Assembly: GCF_030698175.1 (NCBI RefSeq)
Contig: NZ_JAUYNT010000018.1
Coordinates: 1 to 64,000, forward strand
Direction of reading: 5' to 3'
DNA: 64,000 nucleotides
From: Pseudomonas sp.
GTDB lineage: Bacteria > Pseudomonadota > Gammaproteobacteria > Pseudomonadales > Pseudomonadaceae
This document shows, piece after piece, positions 17,357-25,580 of this stretch (position 1 is its first letter; the number at the start of each line of letters is the position of its first letter). The notes under the pieces were generated by a model that was not told the DNA's origin, did no database searches, and was given only the letters and a program-made list of their open reading frames with translations. The position numbers and the translations under genes were made by a program.

Positions 17357-17390
17357 AACAACTAACCCGCCATCGGCGGGTTGGTTGTTT
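17357..17390. terminator. Rho-independent terminator of fpr
   Basis: AAACAAC.AACCCGC (17357-17371) pairs with GGCGGGTT.GTTGTTT (17376-17390) in a stem of about 15 bp. It lies 11 bases after the fpr stop on the minus strand, with T-rich ends on both strands. Confidence 0.85.
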
Positions 17391-17401
17391 ATGCGAACAG
17401 C

Positions 17402-18181
17402 TTACTTCTCGACGAAGGCCCGTTCGATCAAGTAGTCGCCCGGATCTCCCATGCGCGCCGAAATCTTCAGGCCAAAGGCGTCCAGCACTGCGCTGGTCTC
17501 GTCGAGCATGCTTGGGCTGCCGCAGATCATCGCGCGGTCGTCCTGCGGGTTGATCGGTGGCAGGCCGATGTCAGTGAACAACTTGCCACTGCGCATCAAA
17601 TCGGTCAGGCGACCCATGTTTTCAAACTCTTCACGGGTCACGGTGGGGTAATAGATCAGCTTTTCTTTCAGCGCATCGCCAAAGAACTCGTTCTTCGGCA
17701 AGTGCTCGGTGATGAACTCGCGGTAAGCCACTTCGTTCACGTAGCGCACGCCGTGAATCAAGATTACTTTTTCGAAACGCTCGTAGGTTTCTGGGTCTTG
17801 GATCACGCTCATAAAAGGTGCCAAGCCAGTACCGGTGCTGAGCAGGTACAGGTGCTTGCCCGGCAGCAAATCGTCAAGCACCAGGGTGCCGGTCGGTTTG
17901 CGGCTAACCATCACTTCGTCGCCGGGCTTTAAGTGCTGCAGCTGCGAAGTCAGCGGGCCGTTCTGCACCTTGATGCTGAAGAACTCCAGGTGCTCTTCAT
18001 AGTTAGGGCTGGCGATGGAGTAGGCACGCATCAGCGGCCGCCCGGTTTCCTGCTGCAGGCCGATCATCACGAACTGACCGTTCTCGAAACGCAGACCAGG
18101 GTCACGGGTGGTTTTGAAGCTGAACAGGGTGTCATTCCAGTGATGCACACTGAGTACACGCTCGACGTTCAGGTTGCTCAT
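17402..18181 (-). CDS. fpr: Ferredoxin--NADP+ reductase
   Basis: A 259-residue FAD enzyme moving electrons between NADPH and ferredoxin or flavodoxin. The FAD-binding RAYSIASPNYEEHLEFFSIKV (about 51-71), the NADP-binding STGTGLAPFMSVI (about 116-128) and the C-terminal FVEK are visible. I start at MSNLNVERVLSVHHWND; an upstream ATG gives an unconserved 14-residue addition. It is divergent from finR, which is required for its oxidative induction in pseudomonads (established for P. putida, from memory). The intergenic region is AT-rich. Confidence 0.95.
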   Translation of the reverse strand: MSNLNVERVLSVHHWNDTLFSFKTTRDPGLRFENGQFVMIGLQQETGRPLMRAYSIASPNYEEHLEFFSIKVQNGPLTSQLQHLKPGDEVMVSRKPTGTLVLDDLLPGKHLYLLSTGTGLAPFMSVIQDPETYERFEKVILIHGVRYVNEVAYREFITEHLPKNEFFGDALKEKLIYYPTVTREEFENMGRLTDLMRSGKLFTDIGLPPINPQDDRAMICGSPSMLDETSAVLDAFGLKISARMGDPGDYLIERAFVEK

Positions 18182-18280
18182 GCAGCTCTCCTCAATCAAT
18201 TGCCTGTGCCAGACAGGCACCATTGCGCGCTATTCTACGAGCAGCGACAATATCTGTTAAATGAATTATCAAGATATGGA

Positions 18281-18299
18281 ATATCGGTTATATCGATAT
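18281..18299. promoter_or_regulatory. Candidate FinR operator touching the finR start codon
   Basis: ATATCG (18281-18286) and CGATAT (18294-18299) form an inverted repeat with a 7-base spacer. Its right arm includes the first two bases of the finR ATG. It sits in the fpr-finR intergenic space and resembles a LysR-type binding site. No Shine-Dalgarno sequence is visible before finR. Confidence 0.4.
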
Positions 18300-19224
18300 G
18301 CATTTTACCCTCAGACAACTCCAAGTATTCGTCGCCGCCGCCCAGCAGCAAAGCGTTAGCCGTGCGGCCGAATCCTTAGCACTTTCGCAGTCGGCGGCCA
18401 GCAGTTCGCTCAGCGAGTTAGAGCGCCAATCCGGCTGCCAACTGTTTGATCGCGCCGGTAAACGCTTAACCCTGAATTCCCTCGGCCATCAGTTGCTGCC
18501 ACAAGCGGTGGCGCTGCTCGATCAAGCCAAGGCCGTGGAAGACCTGCTCAATGGCAAGAGCGGCTTCGGCTCCCTGGCGGTCGGCGCCACCCTGACGGTG
18601 GGTAATTACCTGGCCACCCTGCTGATTGGCCGTTTTATGCAGCGCCACCCGGAATGCCGGGTGACGCTGCACGTGCAAAACACTCAGCATATAGTGCAAC
18701 AAGTGGCGCACTACGAAATTGATCTGGGTCTAATCGAAGGTGAATGCCAACACCCGGACATCACGGTCCAGCCCTGGGTTGAAGACCAGCTGGTGGTGTT
18801 TTGCGCACCCCAGCATCCGCTGGCCAAATGCGGCGAAGCCAGCATGGCGCAATTGGCGCAGGAAGCCTGGATCATGCGCGAACGCGGCTCGGGCACCCGC
18901 CTGACCTTCGACCAAGCCATGCGTCATCACCCGCAAGCGCTGAACATTCGCTTGGAGTTGGAGCACACCGAGGCGATCAAACGCGCCGTCGAGTCGGGCC
19001 TGGGCATTGGCTGCATCTCGCGCCTGGCGCTGCAAGACGCCTTTCGGCGTGGCAGCTTGGTGGCGCTGGAAACCCCAGAGTTGGACCTGACCCGGCAGTT
19101 TTACTTCATCTGGCACCAGCAAAAATACCAAAGCACCGCGATGCGCGAGTTTGTTCAGCAATGCCAGGCGCTGACGGCCGGGGTCAGCCGCAGCGATGAG
19201 ATTGTCTTGGCTTCGATCGTTTAG
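18298..19224 (+). CDS. finR: LysR-family regulator FinR
   Basis: A 308-residue LysR regulator. The N-terminal winged HTH (MHFTLRQLQVFVAAAQQQSV...SQSAASSSLSELE) is followed by a two-lobed effector domain. It is divergent from fpr, the diagnostic neighbourhood of finR. Cys150 (IEGEC) and Cys239 (GIGC) lie at positions I recall as functionally important in P. putida FinR; this recollection should be verified. The gene ends with TAG 19222-19224, immediately followed by a repeat element at 19225. Confidence 0.88.
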   Translation: MHFTLRQLQVFVAAAQQQSVSRAAESLALSQSAASSSLSELERQSGCQLFDRAGKRLTLNSLGHQLLPQAVALLDQAKAVEDLLNGKSGFGSLAVGATLTVGNYLATLLIGRFMQRHPECRVTLHVQNTQHIVQQVAHYEIDLGLIEGECQHPDITVQPWVEDQLVVFCAPQHPLAKCGEASMAQLAQEAWIMRERGSGTRLTFDQAMRHHPQALNIRLELEHTEAIKRAVESGLGIGCISRLALQDAFRRGSLVALETPELDLTRQFYFIWHQQKYQSTAMREFVQQCQALTAGVSRSDEIVLASIV

Positions 19225-19364
19225 CAGGCCGCTGAAAAACTACTGCGCTAGGCTATGCAGCGTTGAAATCGGCCTAAAAATGCTCATTTACAGCATGTAA
19301 ACTGCGCTTTTTCGGCCGATTTCGCCTTGCCTAGCCGTCGCTCGCTACGTTTTTCAACGGCCTG
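19225..19364. repeat. Inverted-repeat element, copy 2 (short form), between convergent finR and dgkA
   Basis: It begins directly after the finR stop with CAGGCCGCTGAAAAACTACT (the family's right end) and ends with CGTTTTTCAACGGCCTG, 7 bases after the dgkA stop on the other strand. The ends pair as imperfect inverted repeats (GAAATCGGC/GCCGATTTC inside). Compared with 19815-20011 the central GC-rich part is missing, giving 140 bases. Its position and long stem fit a bidirectional terminator derived from a mobile repeat. Confidence 0.85.
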
Positions 19365-19371
19365 CGGCAAA

Positions 19372-19737
19372 TTACGGTAGCAGGATCACTGCCCACACAC
19401 AGGCAATCAGGCTGAGGGCGACAAACTGCGCGGCGCTGCCCATGTCTTTGGCGTCTTTGGACAGTGGGTGCAGGTCCAGCGAGATACGGTCAATCGCCGC
19501 TTCAATCGCCGAGTTGAGCAATTCAACAATCAGCGCCAGCAAGCACACGGCAATCATCAGCGCTCGTTCGCCCCGGCTGACCGAGAAGAAAAACGTCAGG
19601 GGGATCAGCACCACATTCAGCAACACCAACTGGCGGAACGCCGCCTCACCGGTGAAGGCGGCACGCAAGCCGGCCATCGAATAACCGCCGGCATTGAGAA
19701 TCCGCTTCAGACCGGTCTGACCTTTAAATGGCGACAT
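19372..19737 (-). CDS. dgkA: Diacylglycerol kinase
   Basis: A 121-residue integral membrane kinase that phosphorylates diacylglycerol to phosphatidate, recycling lipid by-products of envelope synthesis. Three transmembrane segments (about 29-48, 52-70, 95-118) and the family motif ELLNSAIEAAIDRI with active-site Glu and Asn are visible. I start at MSPFKGQTGLKRI; a further ATG 5 codons upstream is less likely. It is bracketed by inverted copies of the same repeat (19225-19364 and 19815-20011), yet the dgkA/LuxR-type regulator order matches PA3603-PA3604 as I know it. Confidence 0.93.
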   Translation of the reverse strand: MSPFKGQTGLKRILNAGGYSMAGLRAAFTGEAAFRQLVLLNVVLIPLTFFFSVSRGERALMIAVCLLALIVELLNSAIEAAIDRISLDLHPLSKDAKDMGSAAQFVALSLIACVWAVILLP

Positions 19738-19814
19738 AGTAAAAATAACCAAAAGTTGAGAGGCCGGCAGACTACCGGAAAAAGGCTCAAAAAAGCGTGA
19801 AAACCGCCGTCTTA

Positions 19815-20011
19815 ACAGGCCGTTGAAAAATGTAGCGAGCGACGGCTAGGCAAGGCGAAATCAGCCGAAAAAGCGCAGTGTACGAGCTGTACATGAGCAT
19901 TTGATTCGCTTTGCTCACCCCTCCGGGGCCGCGCTAAAGCGCGTTCAGCCTGTGGCTGTGAGGCTGATTTCAACGCTGCATAGCCGAGCGCAGTAGTTTT
20001 TCAACAGCCTG
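19815..20011. repeat. Inverted-repeat element, copy 3 (long form), next to the response-regulator stop
   Basis: 197 bases from CAGGCCGTTGAAAAATGTAG to CGCAGTAGTTTTTCAACAGC then CTG. The right end touches the stop codon (20012-20014) of the minus-strand regulator. It is opposite in orientation to 19225-19364. The centre contains GGGGCCGCGCTAAAGCGCG-type palindromes. It lies upstream of dgkA (start 19737). Confidence 0.85.
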
Positions 20012-20680
20012 TTAAAGCACCGCAGGGCTGGCAGGTATGGCCTCCAACTGTTGCAACAACAGCGCCGCCTGGGTTCGGGTGCGCACCCCAAGCTTGCGAA
20101 ACATCGCCGTCACGTGGGCTTTAACCGTCGCCTCGGAAACCCCCAACTGGTAGGCGATCTGCTTATTCAGCAAGCCGTCACAGACCATGGTCAGCACCCG
20201 AAACTGCTGCGGCGTCAAACTGGCCAAACCGGCACTGGCAGCCTTCGCCTCGGCCGACAAACTGGCGGCGGCTGAGCTTTGCGCCGGCCACCAGGTATCA
20301 CCGGCCAGCACCGCATTCACGCCCTGCTGGATGCTTGGCAAGCTGCTGGATTTTGGGATAAAACCACTGGCGCCAAATTCCCGCGCGCGCACCACCACTG
20401 CCGCGTCTTCCTGCGCCGACACCATCAATACCGGAATCTGCGGATACTGCCCACGCAGCAACACCAAGCCAGAGAAGCCATAGGCGCCGGGCATATTCAG
20501 GTCGAGCAGCACCAGATCCCAATCGGTCTTCTGCGCCAAGCACGCCTCTAATTCGGCGATGCTGGCCGCCTCGACCAAACGCACATCCGGCCCCAAGCCC
20601 AGACTCAGGGCTTGCTGCAGGGCGCTGCGAAACAGCGGGTGATCGTCAACGATCAAAATTTCATAAGCGGCCACGGGCAT
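20012..20680 (-). CDS. erdR: LuxR/NarL-type response regulator, ErdR-like
   Basis: A 222-residue response regulator. The receiver domain has acidic residues (IVDDHPLFRSALQQ), the phospho-acceptor Asp in LVLLDLNMPG and the Lys in GFIPKSS. The C-terminal LuxR HTH is LTPQQFRVLTMVCDGLLNKQIAYQLGVSEATVKAHVTAMFRKLGV. I start at MPVAAYEILIVDDHP. The symbol is taken from its place beside dgkA, as PA3604 (erdR, ethanol/acetate metabolism regulator) in P. aeruginosa; sequence alone only supports a NarL-type regulator. No sensor kinase gene is adjacent. Confidence 0.7.
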   Translation of the reverse strand: MPVAAYEILIVDDHPLFRSALQQALSLGLGPDVRLVEAASIAELEACLAQKTDWDLVLLDLNMPGAYGFSGLVLLRGQYPQIPVLMVSAQEDAAVVVRAREFGASGFIPKSSSLPSIQQGVNAVLAGDTWWPAQSSAAASLSAEAKAASAGLASLTPQQFRVLTMVCDGLLNKQIAYQLGVSEATVKAHVTAMFRKLGVRTRTQAALLLQQLEAIPASPAVL

Positions 20681-20803
20681 TCCTATTATTTTTGTTAGGC
20701 AGTTGTCAGCCAAAAAGCGCTCGCCAGCATGCCGAGCACTGTCGGGGTGGTCAAGTATTCAACTTTAAGGCACAGTCGCAACCTTTGCCCACTGAGTTCT
20801 ACC

Positions 20804-21739
20804 ATGCCTAACCAAGCCCTGCGTGCCGACCTGTTGATGCTGCTCACCGCCATCATCTGGGGCTCGGCCTTTATCGCCCAACGTCTGGGCATGGACCATA
20901 TCGGCCCCTTCCTTTACACCGGCCTGCGCTTTGCCCTGGCCGCCCTGGTGCTCTTGCCTTGGGTGCTGCGCCGCCCGAGCGCCGAGCAACCAGCCGCCGA
21001 ACCCTGGCTCTATCGCGGACTGCTGATCGGTGGTGGCCTGATGGGGCTGGTACTGGCCCTCGGCATCAACCTGCAACAGGTCGGTTTGCTGTTCACCAGC
21101 GTCACCAATGCAGGCTTCATCACCGGGCTGTACGTGATTATCGTGCCGCTGATTGGCCTGTTCCTCGGCCATAAAACCGGCCTCGGCTGCTGGCTCGGCG
21201 CGAGCCTGGCGGTGGTCGGGATGTTTCTGCTGTGCGTGGGCGACAATTTTCAGGTGGCGTCCGGCGACTGGCTGCAACTGGCCGGCGCCTTCGTCTGGGC
21301 GACCCATGTGCTGGTGGTCGGAGTGTTCGCCAAACGCCACGATCCGCTGCGCCTGGCCTTTTTGCAGTTTGCCGTCTGCGCGGTGATTAGCCTGGCCTTG
21401 GCCTTGGTGTTTGAACCCATAGTGCTGGCTGCCATTATCGAAGCTGGCCCGGCGATCTTCTACGGCGGCGCCATCGCCGGCGGCATCGGTTACACCCTGC
21501 AAGTGGTGGCGCAAAAACACGCCATCGCCTCCCACGCGGCAATCATCTTCTCTCTGGAAGCGGTATTCGCCGCCCTGGCCGGCAGCCTGTTTCTGGATGA
21601 AACCCTGCAACTGCGCGGCTATATCGGCTGCACGCTGATGTTTATCGGCATGCTGATTGCCCAGTTGTGGCCAAGGAAAGCTGAGGCAGTAGCGCCTGAC
21701 GCAGAAATTACTGCCCCCGCCCGATCAACACAGGCATGA
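20804..21739 (+). CDS. EamA/DMT-superfamily transporter
   Basis: A 311-residue inner-membrane protein with ten hydrophobic segments in two EamA repeats (about 8-140 and 150-288). The repeat signature is visible in WGSAFIAQRLGM (first repeat) and in SLEAVFAALAGSLFLDE (second repeat, near 255-272). It is a drug/metabolite exporter of unknown substrate. I start at MPNQALRADLLML, the conserved beginning. It is divergent from the response regulator. The 179 bases after it contain no gene I can support. Confidence 0.88.
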   Translation: MPNQALRADLLMLLTAIIWGSAFIAQRLGMDHIGPFLYTGLRFALAALVLLPWVLRRPSAEQPAAEPWLYRGLLIGGGLMGLVLALGINLQQVGLLFTSVTNAGFITGLYVIIVPLIGLFLGHKTGLGCWLGASLAVVGMFLLCVGDNFQVASGDWLQLAGAFVWATHVLVVGVFAKRHDPLRLAFLQFAVCAVISLALALVFEPIVLAAIIEAGPAIFYGGAIAGGIGYTLQVVAQKHAIASHAAIIFSLEAVFAALAGSLFLDETLQLRGYIGCTLMFIGMLIAQLWPRKAEAVAPDAEITAPARSTQA

Positions 21740-21918
21740 CCGAAACTGATTAATTACCGACAAGAAGCAGCCCCGATTATCGTTATTGCACTACGACAAA
21801 GGACTGCTATCGAGCCATAGTCGACAATCAGTTATGGAAAAGTAACCTGCCACCTTTTTCCATCCGCACGTCACGGTTAACGGAAAGATGGCATGCACAT
21901 CGTTGCGCGCAAACAATC

Positions 21919-22569
21919 CTACTCACCTGCTGCGAGTCTGGTTACTGCGGAGGCGACGACCATCACAGCGATCAGTATTAGTACGACACCCGAAATCCGC
22001 TCCAGCCAAGGCAAGGCTCGTGAGAAACGATTGAGTACCGCTTTATTTCCAATCACAGCAGCCACCGATACGTCCCAAAGCAGCACTACGCTGAACATCC
22101 AGACGCTGTAAATTATCTTCCACTGCTCGCTGGTGTGGGTACTGCTCACCAAAGAGGCAAGACTGACATAGAACAGGGCATTCTTCGGATTCAGTACTCC
22201 CGAGAGAAACCCCATACCAACACCGCGCCACCACGAACCGCCCCAAGCAGAATAACGCTCTACACCGCCAGGAATTCTGACGATGGGACTGGTGCCTGCA
22301 TGGCGGATGAACAGCCAGCCCATGTACAGCAGATACAGACATCCCACGAGCTGTATGGCGACAAACGCCGTACTGTCTGGGCGAAAGACAGATACCCCGC
22401 CGAAGGCCGCAACAATAAACACACCGTTTGCCAGCGCAATGCCCAGACATGCCCCAGTTGCCATCTTCCACCCGGAAGCCATTGAGGTGCGAGCAACGAG
22501 AAAAAAATCAGGGCCTGGCGAAATCAATGCCAGGAAATGCGCAGCGGCGATAATCAAAAACTGCTGCAT
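21919..22569 (-). CDS. LysE/RhtB-family amino acid exporter
   Basis: A 216-residue membrane protein with six predicted helices. The family hallmark SPGPDFFLVARTS is near the N-terminus (about 17-29), followed by GACLGIALANGVFI and a GFLSGVLNPKNALFYVS motif (about 112-128). It probably exports an amino acid such as threonine, homoserine or a related metabolite. I start at MQQFLIIAAAHFL. It lies downstream of an AraC-type regulator on the same strand. Base composition is visibly less GC-rich than its neighbours, suggesting separate acquisition. Confidence 0.88.
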   Translation of the reverse strand: MQQFLIIAAAHFLALISPGPDFFLVARTSMASGWKMATGACLGIALANGVFIVAAFGGVSVFRPDSTAFVAIQLVGCLYLLYMGWLFIRHAGTSPIVRIPGGVERYSAWGGSWWRGVGMGFLSGVLNPKNALFYVSLASLVSSTHTSEQWKIIYSVWMFSVVLLWDVSVAAVIGNKAVLNRFSRALPWLERISGVVLILIAVMVVASAVTRLAAGE

Positions 22570-22649
22570 GACTGTCCAACCTCCTAGGATGTAATCCATG
22601 GAAGTCTGCAAGCAGCCAAAGGTCTTGTATTGAAGAAAATTGCGCGGTG

Positions 22650-23450
22650 CTATGACCTATAGAGCCCAGGCGTCACACCAGCGTGCGCCTTGAAAACGCG
22701 TTGGAAATGGCTTTGGTCGGCAAACCCCAAGCGATAGGCGATATCGGCTAACTCCGCACCTTGACGCAGCCAATCGCGGGCCTGATTGATGCAGAGATTC
22801 AGTTGGTAGGCATGGGGCGTCATCCCGATTGACGTGCGGAACGCCCGAATCAACTGATAGCGACTCATGCCGGCCATTCGCGCCAGTTCAACCAGCGACT
22901 GCATACCCACCCGGTCGTGCTGCAGGCTATCCATAACGGTCTTAAGCCTGCGGCTGGCGAAGGCTGGCGTCATGGGCAAGGCAATCATGCCCTGACGGCT
23001 GCTATCGTAGTCGCCGATGAATTCAATGAGAGCAGTTTCTTTCTCATCCACGCTCGCGCCAGAGAACAAGAAGCTATTGAGTTGGCAAAATCTTAAGTAG
23101 GTGGAAATATCGCTGGTCAGCACCACACGCTCCTGTTTCCCGGCGCAGGACTCCAACTTGAGAGCGTCAAGCCATCCGGCATCCAGATGAAGCATCTGAT
23201 AGCTCCATGCCGTATCGGGCAAGGGATTGCATGAGTGAACGCAAGCCGATGGCACGAACACCAGCGTTCCGGGCCGGATGAGCACCGGACCTCCTACCGC
23301 ACCAATAAAATTACTTGTGCCTAAGTCAACCGCTCCGATGGAAAAGGTAGGGTGACTGTGCGGTTTGTAACACGCACGGCTATGGCATGCCCGCCGACTC
23401 TCTACATAGGGCATAGCTTGGTCACGCCAGAATTCAGTTTTTGTGTCCAT
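22650..23450 (-). CDS. AraC-family transcriptional regulator
   Basis: A 266-residue regulator with an N-terminal cupin-like sensing domain (HSHPTFSIGAVDLG..., about 25-100) and a C-terminal double HTH (LVELARMAGMSRYQLIRAFRTSIGMTPHAYQLNLCINQARDWLRQG...IAYRLGFADQSHFQRVFKAHAGVTPGLYR). I start at MDTKTEFWRDQAMPYVE. It lies 80 bases upstream of the LysE-type exporter on the same strand and likely regulates it; such AraC-LysE pairs are common. Its composition matches the exporter rather than the flanks. Confidence 0.88.
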   Translation of the reverse strand: MDTKTEFWRDQAMPYVESRRACHSRACYKPHSHPTFSIGAVDLGTSNFIGAVGGPVLIRPGTLVFVPSACVHSCNPLPDTAWSYQMLHLDAGWLDALKLESCAGKQERVVLTSDISTYLRFCQLNSFLFSGASVDEKETALIEFIGDYDSSRQGMIALPMTPAFASRRLKTVMDSLQHDRVGMQSLVELARMAGMSRYQLIRAFRTSIGMTPHAYQLNLCINQARDWLRQGAELADIAYRLGFADQSHFQRVFKAHAGVTPGLYRS

Positions 23451-23615
23451 GGGCGATGTAGAGCATTCGTTAGTGGTGAAGTAGGCGATGACTATCGCCA
23501 CATAACCTAACACTGAACCACCACTAATTTCGTGGATGCATCTGACCGTCAACTATTGGCCGATTACAGCCTGTCACGAAAGGCCCGAACTGTAGTCAGC
23601 AACTGCATCGACAAA

Positions 23616-24602
23616 TCAGTCCGCCACCACCGACAGATCAGCCGTAACAGCCTGCCCCGCCTGCCCCGCCTGCACAAACACCAAGGCCTTCAAGCCGCTG
23701 TCCAGGTTAATGTCGGCAAACTCCGGTGGGTTTTCCAGGCGCTCGGCAAATACCAGGCTCGGCGCTTGCGCCTGCATGCCCTCGATTAAAAACTCGGGGC
23801 CGGTGGTCGGGTCGTTGATGCAGGCCAGCACTGTGCCCTGCTCGCTGAGCAAATCGGGCAGACGGCGGAGGATTTTTTGATAGTCCTGAGTCAGGGCGAA
23901 GCTGCCCTTTTGAAAAGACGGCGGGTCGATGATGATCAAATCATAGGGGCCGCAACTCTTGACCTTGCCCCAGGACTTGAACAGCTCGTGACCCAAGAAA
24001 CTCACCCGGCTCAGATCATGCTGATTGAGCCGGTGATTGTCGCGGCCACGGCTGAGCGCCGCGCGGGCCATGTCGAGGTTGACCACATGGCCGGCGCCAC
24101 CGGCAATTGCCGCCACCGAAAAACCGCAGGTGTAAGCGAATAGATTCAATACCCGCTTGCCCTCGGCCTGGGCTTGCACCCAGCGGCGGCCGTAGCGCAT
24201 ATCCAGAAACAAGCCGTTGTTTTGCTTTTTGCCCAGGTCCAACTTGTAGTGCAGGCCGCCCTCGGTGATCAGCCACTCATCCACTGGCTCACCACACAGA
24301 AACTCGGTGCTGCTGTCGGGCAGGTAGCGGTGTTGCAGCAACAGATGTTGCGCGCCACTGCGCTGCCACTGCGGCGACTCGCTAAGGGCCAGCAGCATCT
24401 GTTTCAGCGCCAGTAATTCAGGCTCCGCCGGCTGGCGAAACAGGCAGACCAACAGCAGGCCTTGCAGCCAGTCGGCGGTGACATGCTCAAGCCCCGGCCA
24501 GCGCTGGCCACGGCCGTGAAACAGGCGACGGGTTTCGTTCGGCGGCGAGCTAAGCGCGCCGACTAATTGCTGCTGCAAGGTGGCGATGGCGTCGGTGTTC
24601 AT
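23616..24602 (-). CDS. Class I SAM-dependent methyltransferase, RlmI/RlmK-like
   Basis: A 328-residue methyltransferase. The SAM-binding core is RVLNLFAYTCGFSVAAIAGGAGHVVNLDMA (about 150-179), with the catalytic-loop motif LIIIDPPSFQKGSF (about 215-228). These are the hallmarks of the RlmI/RlmK 23S rRNA cytosine/guanosine methyltransferase group. It lacks an N-terminal PUA domain, having instead a different 100-residue segment, so I do not assign a gene name. It is transcribed in the same direction as the DTW-domain gene but with a gap on both sides. Confidence 0.8.
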   Translation of the reverse strand: MNTDAIATLQQQLVGALSSPPNETRRLFHGRGQRWPGLEHVTADWLQGLLLVCLFRQPAEPELLALKQMLLALSESPQWQRSGAQHLLLQHRYLPDSSTEFLCGEPVDEWLITEGGLHYKLDLGKKQNNGLFLDMRYGRRWVQAQAEGKRVLNLFAYTCGFSVAAIAGGAGHVVNLDMARAALSRGRDNHRLNQHDLSRVSFLGHELFKSWGKVKSCGPYDLIIIDPPSFQKGSFALTQDYQKILRRLPDLLSEQGTVLACINDPTTGPEFLIEGMQAQAPSLVFAERLENPPEFADINLDSGLKALVFVQAGQAGQAVTADLSVVAD

Positions 24603-24679
24603 GGCTGCTGCTTACTCATGGGTGAAGCCGATTGGGGCAAATTGCGCAGGGTATTGGCCGGCGATCCGGCAGGTTGCGC

Positions 24680-25405
24680 CTAGTTCGCTAGCGGCGCACA
24701 GAGGGCGCGCAGCCGCTGGTGCGCGGCATCCTCTAGGTCCAGCGGCAGGTAATTTTTGGCATTCAGGTAGTGGGTGGTGAACACCTCCAGATAGGCATCC
24801 AAGACCTCGCTGGCATGTTGCTCGCCGGCCAACTCCAGGCACAGCGCCGCCACCTCGCTGGTGCACAGGTGGTCATCGCGCTTGGAGCGGCGCAGGCGAT
24901 AGCGCGACAGTTGCTCGGGCTGCAGGCTGAGCACCGGCAAGTGGGTTAAATACGGGCTCTTGCGAAACATCTTGCGCGCCTCCGGCCAAGTGGCATCCAG
25001 CAAGATAAACAGCGGCCGCTTGCCGGCCACCGGCAGCACTTGGGTGACCACCCGCTCGGGCGCGACAAACTCGCCGGGAAAGACCACGTAGGGCTGCCAT
25101 TGCGGATCGGCCAGCAAGGCCAGCAACGCCGGATCTACCTCGGTGCGCGACCAGCCAAAGGCGCTGGTGTCAGTCACCAGATCGGCAATCAACCAACCGG
25201 TGTTGCTCGGCTTGAGTGGCTCGACGTCATACATGATCAGACACATGCCGGCACTGGTGGGCACTTGCGGGCGCAACGCACAGAGGCAATGGCTGAAGAT
25301 CACCCGGCAATTCGGGCAACGCGGTGCCCGCGAGCCACGGGCGATAAAGGGTTTGACGCTGCGGGCCAAACGCTCGGCGCGTAAACGAGCCACCGCATGG
25401 CTCAT
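24680..25405 (-). CDS. DTW-domain tRNA-uridine aminocarboxypropyltransferase (TapT/YfiP-like)
   Basis: A 241-residue DTW-domain protein, a family that places the 3-amino-3-carboxypropyl group on uridine in tRNA (acp3U47). It has a Cys cluster (RCPNCRVIFSHCLC, about 29-42, probable zinc site) and the DTW region as DATWPEARKM (about 133-142). RRSKRDDHLCTSEVAA follows. I start at MSHAVARLRAERLARSV; the long upstream extension is not conserved. It is divergent from the PA3611-like gene. Confidence 0.85.
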   Translation of the reverse strand: MSHAVARLRAERLARSVKPFIARGSRAPRCPNCRVIFSHCLCALRPQVPTSAGMCLIMYDVEPLKPSNTGWLIADLVTDTSAFGWSRTEVDPALLALLADPQWQPYVVFPGEFVAPERVVTQVLPVAGKRPLFILLDATWPEARKMFRKSPYLTHLPVLSLQPEQLSRYRLRRSKRDDHLCTSEVAALCLELAGEQHASEVLDAYLEVFTTHYLNAKNYLPLDLEDAAHQRLRALCAPLAN

Positions 25406-25580
25406 GCCGAAACCTGCGAAAGGAGAAAAACGCTCAACATGGCAGCCTGGCCGAATCAAAGGGGCCGGCAGTTTACCAGAGCAGGTGCAAGGCAGCAGGC
25501 AAACGGGGGTATTATGCCGGCCCGTCGAACCGCCGCCATTATGGCCGGTCAAAGGACGCAACCTTTCTACGGAGATCCCC

